A DNA stretch of 64,000 nt from Ectocarpus siliculosus (Eukaryota; Sar; Phaeophyceae; Ectocarpales; Ectocarpaceae). The stretch spans positions 1,754,370-1,818,369 of the forward strand of contig FN649739.1 in assembly GCA_000310025.1 (NCBI GenBank). Direction: 5' to 3'. Numbering within the stretch: the stretch's first letter is position 1; every line of letters begins with the position of its first letter. Below are positions 60,501 through 64,000 of this stretch, piece by piece. The notes under the pieces are model-generated. The model was not told the DNA's origin. It did not search any database and saw nothing but the letters and a program-made list of their open reading frames with translations. Position numbers and translations under genes: made by a program.

Positions 60501-62699
60501 AGAGGCAAACTGCTGCGAGAGCTCGGCGGCAAGCGCACGATGCGGAGGTGACACGGCGACAACGCATTCGCCAGTATTACAACGGGGCCACCCACGGGTC
60601 GGCATCCGCCGTGCAGCTATTTGCTATGGCAATGCAGGTATGGTCAACTCCGGGAAAACATCGATCCCCGCCGCCTCCCCCCGCCCCCCCTTTCCCCTAC
60701 ATCTCAGACTCCCACTTGGGGAGAACATATCCAAGCCTGACATGTACGATTCCGCTTGATCTTTTATCGCAGCTCAACAAGGACACCAATGATCTGCTGT
60801 GGCTGGCCATCGTGGGACTCACCGACCAATACATTCATCAGGTACGTCGTAGCCACCGCTGTGACGTCTTCTGTAAGCTCGTTGCTCGCACTAGTCTGCT
60901 TGTGTTGTTCCAAAGAGGGGTTGGCTCATGTCCAGGAGATGTGCCGAAATTTGCTTGTTTTTCCACGTTACCTTGAAGCTACATAACACTTGATGGTCGA
61001 GCCTTTCGCTGTTGTTCCTGGTGGGACTATCGGCAGAGAATCGACCAAGAAATCTACCACATGGTCGTGGCACAACTGCAACAACACGTGGTTGCAAAGA
61101 ACAGCAAGACCAGCCTGGAGACAAGCTCGGCAGATGGCAAAACACTAGTGCCGGTATCGGAGATGGGAAGGATAACGTGTGACATGGAGTTCCGATTCAT
61201 GCTTCATCGCCACTGGTCACTGTACGAGGTAAGTGTAATCCTTGATGGCGTGATTAACCCTGATCCAAGGAAAACTCGTGACTCGTGACCCTCTCCTTGC
61301 TTCGAGGTATGCAACTATTCCCCCACATTTTAGTTTGGGTTGGTGCCCACTTTCGTCTACTTTTCCTCATTTGGTGTTTGCCTTTTTCGCTCGCAATGGT
61401 TTGAAAAGCAGTACGGTTTGCTGCCCTCATGATTTCTACTCTTTACCTTTGCAGAGCATGTACTTTTCCAACTTTGTCGCCTCCAAGCTCAACGTGTGGA
61501 ATTCCAATGGGCGTCATCGCCTTGAGGAGTTTCTGGCCAAGATGGGTTTCAGCCTCGAGCAGTGCAAGCAAAAATACCCGTTCATGAGCTGTCAGCTTCG
61601 GAAGCGTCTCCGGGATCAGATCGAGAAGTACGCTGAGGACTACGGCCTGCAAGACGTGTTCTATGGTAGGTTGTGTTGGTTCATGGCGTGCGTTGCAGGC
61701 AAAAGTTCTTGTGCACATGATACATTCGTTACTTGCGCTAGTTCTTTCAATCCATATCATTGTCCACAATTTACAACTGTGCAGTACCAAACAGTTGTTT
61801 TGCTTACTTCTGAGAGCCAACCGTACCACACAAGTATATACACCCCTCACAATCAAACGGCAACTTGCTTCGGCGATGCTGTTTCCAGGATCATACCAGA
61901 GGTATTGTGGGTTCAAGAACCCACTGAGCGCTGCGGACATGGTGTACTGCATTACGGCCCTAGCGGAGCACAAGGACCTGGTAGGGGTTACCACGGAGCA
62001 GGTGCGTTCATGGCGCACTGGCCACACCAAAGCGTTGGAGTCCTGCCTTATTCGTAAAATTGATGCTTGTGACATGTGGAACGGCCATTGCGGACAGATT
62101 ATACAACATGGCTTTTCACCAATACGCTTCACCAGGGGCCCGGTGACTCGACGGGCGTTGAGGAAGACGAAGAGGGATGGATAGACAGCTTCAACACAGC
62201 GTACGATGCTCTTTCCGGAAAGAGCCCCATGCTTTTGAAGCAGGGTCTTTCGCTGAGCATGTCTCTCCAGAGAGCTGTGGTTCAGCAAGCAGTAACAATG
62301 ATGGAGAAGAGGAGCTTGACACTGTTCAAGCACTTTCGATACGCGTTCATCCGGAGTAGCGAAACGGACGAGCGGCTGTTCACGCAGCCAATGGCCCTGA
62401 GGAAGCTCGCAGCCTTCCTCATAGACGTGCACCGAGAGAACGGGAGGTGGGCTGGCGACAAGGCCAGACCCCTTGTCATCATGGCGGAGCGCGTATCGAC
62501 GTACCTGGTGGTCGGTGTCACCTGCCCGAAGATTGCCGGAACAGTAATCAAGAACCGATTCGGGGCGTGCTTCCAGCTTGCTGCTCAACAAATCCAAGCC
62601 CGAGCAAGGCATGATGGCTTCGAGGCCAGCGTGATGGAGATCAGCAAAGAGGATGTGCACGACTTCATACAAGCTTTACATGATACCATGAGTGCGTAG
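54548..62699 (+). CDS. CDC45: Cell division control protein 45 (CMG helicase subunit)
   Basis: Cdc45 binds MCM2-7 and GINS to form the CMG helicase that unwinds DNA at replication forks. Nine exons are supported by GT-AG sites and matching phases: 54548-54775, 55217-55371, 59449-59560, 60347-60637, 60773-60841, 61037-61228, 61455-61665, 61889-62001 and 62136-62699. They give about 644 residues (usual 570-650). Conserved features in order are VLVFVAPNCDAMCACRIL (DHH/RecJ-like fold), VVMINCGAICNVVDLL, DSNRPVHLANVY, an acidic linker (SDESDDDDSDDGEARPEDKE), a basic RGKGRAGRKRKRQ likely for nuclear import, NDLLWLAIVGLTDQYIHQ, EFRFMLHRHWSLYE, LEEFLAKMGFSLEQCKQKY and the C-terminal RFGACFQLAAQQI. 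A NAGNAG acceptor at exon 4 permits one extra glutamine. Intron 2 contains a 609-N gap, but no conserved block is missing. Confidence 0.96.
55372..59448 (+). other. CDC45 intron 2 with assembly gap
   Basis: This 4.1-kb intron runs from GACAG|GTGCCG to CACGCGCAG|G. It includes 609 Ns (55996-56604), a purine-rich tract (56905-56990) and a GC-rich inverted motif (CCGCCCCCCAAGTGGGGCGG, 59087-59106). Overlapping open frames at 57238-57650 occur on both strands and match nothing known. Protein continuity across the intron (VYPKKDR to VVVFVDEENG) agrees with the family, so no exon is presumed lost in the gap. Confidence 0.75.
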
Positions 62700-63483
62700 G
62701 TGTCCACGTTTCTCTTGGTTTTCAGAAAAATTAGGGATGAACGTTAGAGCGTCCGTGTAAATCAGGTTCGCGTAAGGAGTCGAGGTTTGCACATGATTTA
62801 GCAGTTGGTGTAGGTGTCTCGCGAAGGATAGCGTCTCTTGTATGTAGTCCCTCCAATATAGGTTTTAGTTGGTCACCCCCTTGATCCGTACCCTCGTAAT
62901 CATCAGACGTTGGGCACGAATTCGATTCTCGGCGCAGTCACACGACCTTGAAAGTTCCTGGATGGTGATCAGTTCGTGTGCACTCAAGGTTCGACTTCAC
63001 GGTTGAAGGAAGGAGCGGCTGAACCCTCCTCGCAATAAATATATTGAAGCCAAGCACCGCACAGAAGGTAGAGAAGAAAAAGCAACCGCGTGGAACCCCG
63101 TCAGCTGTGTGTGTTTATTTATCTACCGTCGACCGCGCTACCTGGCTGACCCAGCAAAAGACGTCTAGACTAGTCTTATATCCAGAACCCGGAACACGTT
63201 CTTCTATTCATCGGAATTCCCCGGCAATGGGGGCGCGGAGGTTGGACGACAGGATCCGGTCAGTCTCTGGATACTTGCAAACGGAGCATTTCTTCTGCAT
63301 TGTTTCTCCGTGCAGGCATCAGTATTGTACTGCTGTCTATTCGACTTCTCTTCGCTCTATTCGACTTGTATTGGCTCCATTAGGCTTGCCACTGCTGTAA
63401 TTCGTTGATCTCGAACACCATTGCTCTGAAGTTATGCATATATATATGTATTGCCTGCATGTGGTCGTATCGACGAAAACTGA
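62700..63483. other. Intergenic with SINE-like copy
   Basis: No host gene was recognised. A SINE-like copy occupies about 62850-63040: TTTAGTTGGTCAC (box-A-like), CGAATTCGATTCTCGG (box-B-like), then GGCTGAACCCTCCTCGCAAT and AAATATA. A short direct repeat, TCGACTTCTCTTCG and TCGACTTG, lies near 63340. Confidence 0.45.
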
Positions 63484-64000
63484 TCAAAGCTCTTCTTCTA
63501 CACTTGTCTCTATCCTCTCGCGTCCCTCATACAACTGTACCTCTACTCCTCTGAAGGCGTCGCCATCATTGAGTTCAAGTTCACACTCATCATTTTCAAG
63601 ACTTTCATGGCGATCTCCCTCAGCGGTTGGAGTCTCGTTCCCTGCGCCATTCCCTCTTGCACGGGGTTCTCTTCGGAACGCTTGCTGCGTCAACAGTACC
63701 TTTTCGTCCTCCACCTGGTTCCGGACCTTCTCCACTATTTAACCTCTCAATTCGCTACATAGGCACCCTTTCGACACACGTGGGGCACCGCCCTATCTGT
63801 GCCATGCGAATGGTTTGGTGGGAGATGAGCTTCGATATAAGTGCGAGTGATCGCTCACCCCCTACGTAGGCTTTCAGAGTTTCATTGCTCCACAACCAAG
63901 AGGGTACGAAAACCGACCGGCGTGTAAGGAACGCCCGTGACATCTTTGGCGACACGATTTGGGTGTTGACAAGCCTCTTGGTTGTAAAGCAATCGAGCTG
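63484..64000 (-). CDS. Possible 3' end of an unidentified gene (partial)
   Basis: On the minus strand an open frame enters from the window edge and runs to 63755 (KMSRAFLTRRSVFVPSWLWS, NETLKAYVGG). A GTGAGC donor after AYVG (near 63867) and an AATAG acceptor near 63738 would join it in phase to a second open frame. That frame ends at a stop at 63484 and is charge-rich (VRNQVEDEKVLLTQQAFRRE, then LENDECELELNDGD). I do not recognise the protein. Without the upstream exons it could equally be a transposon remnant. Confidence 0.3.

Overview
The window is nuclear DNA of a eukaryote. Its protein-coding genes are split by GT-AG introns of about 120 bp to 4.5 kb, and much of the rest is decayed retrotransposon sequence and short inverted-repeat elements. 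The gene content (CDC45, VPS53, PIG-M, quinolinate phosphoribosyltransferase, a 20S proteasome alpha-2-like subunit), the long introns and an apparent signal-peptide-led proteasome subunit fit an alga with a complex red-derived plastid. A stramenopile, perhaps a brown alga, is my best guess, but the lineage is inferred and not proven by the sequence. Runs of N at 41521-41620 and 55996-56604 show a draft assembly.

Positions 1-32,800 (repeat-rich half): I found no intact host gene here. The region is a graveyard of one Ty3/gypsy-like family. Gag with a CCHC knuckle is seen at 10290-11208 (-), 12256-13150 (+), 14780-15555 (+) and 22690-22998 (+). Aspartic protease is at about 17800-18310 and 23560-24790. 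Reverse transcriptase is at 590-1265 and 26686-27190, RNase H at 2130-2506 (-) and 27410-27700, and an integrase H2C2 remnant near 27860-27930. A roughly 270-bp repeat (R1) with TGT...ACA ends lies directly upstream of the gag leader in two copies and is best read as its LTR. At least seven near-complete R1 copies are present. A second LTR-like repeat (R2) and a G-run-headed element (R3) fill further space.

Positions 32,809-62,699 (gene-bearing half), left to right: VPS53 (-, ten exons), QPRT (+, four exons), PIG-M (+, single exon), a proteasome alpha-2-like gene (-, three exons) and CDC45 (+, nine exons). VPS53/QPRT and alpha-2-like/CDC45 are head-to-head pairs separated by about 280 and 330 bp, so each pair probably shares a promoter region. 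PIG-M and the alpha-2-like gene converge. Introns and intergenic gaps carry small DNA transposons with terminal inverted repeats (38970-40134, 45827-45993, 52914-53301) and probable tRNA-derived SINEs. The five genes serve separate housekeeping jobs (endosome-to-Golgi tethering, NAD synthesis, GPI-anchor synthesis, proteolysis, replication). They are neighbours, not a pathway.

The most interesting item is the alpha-2-like proteasome gene. Its predicted N-terminus is a hydrophobic signal-like segment followed by a basic stretch, and its core sequence is divergent. This is what a proteasome subunit of the periplastidal compartment (the remnant cytosol of the algal endosymbiont) would look like. 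The right edge (63484-64000) may hold the 3' end of another minus-strand gene that I cannot identify.
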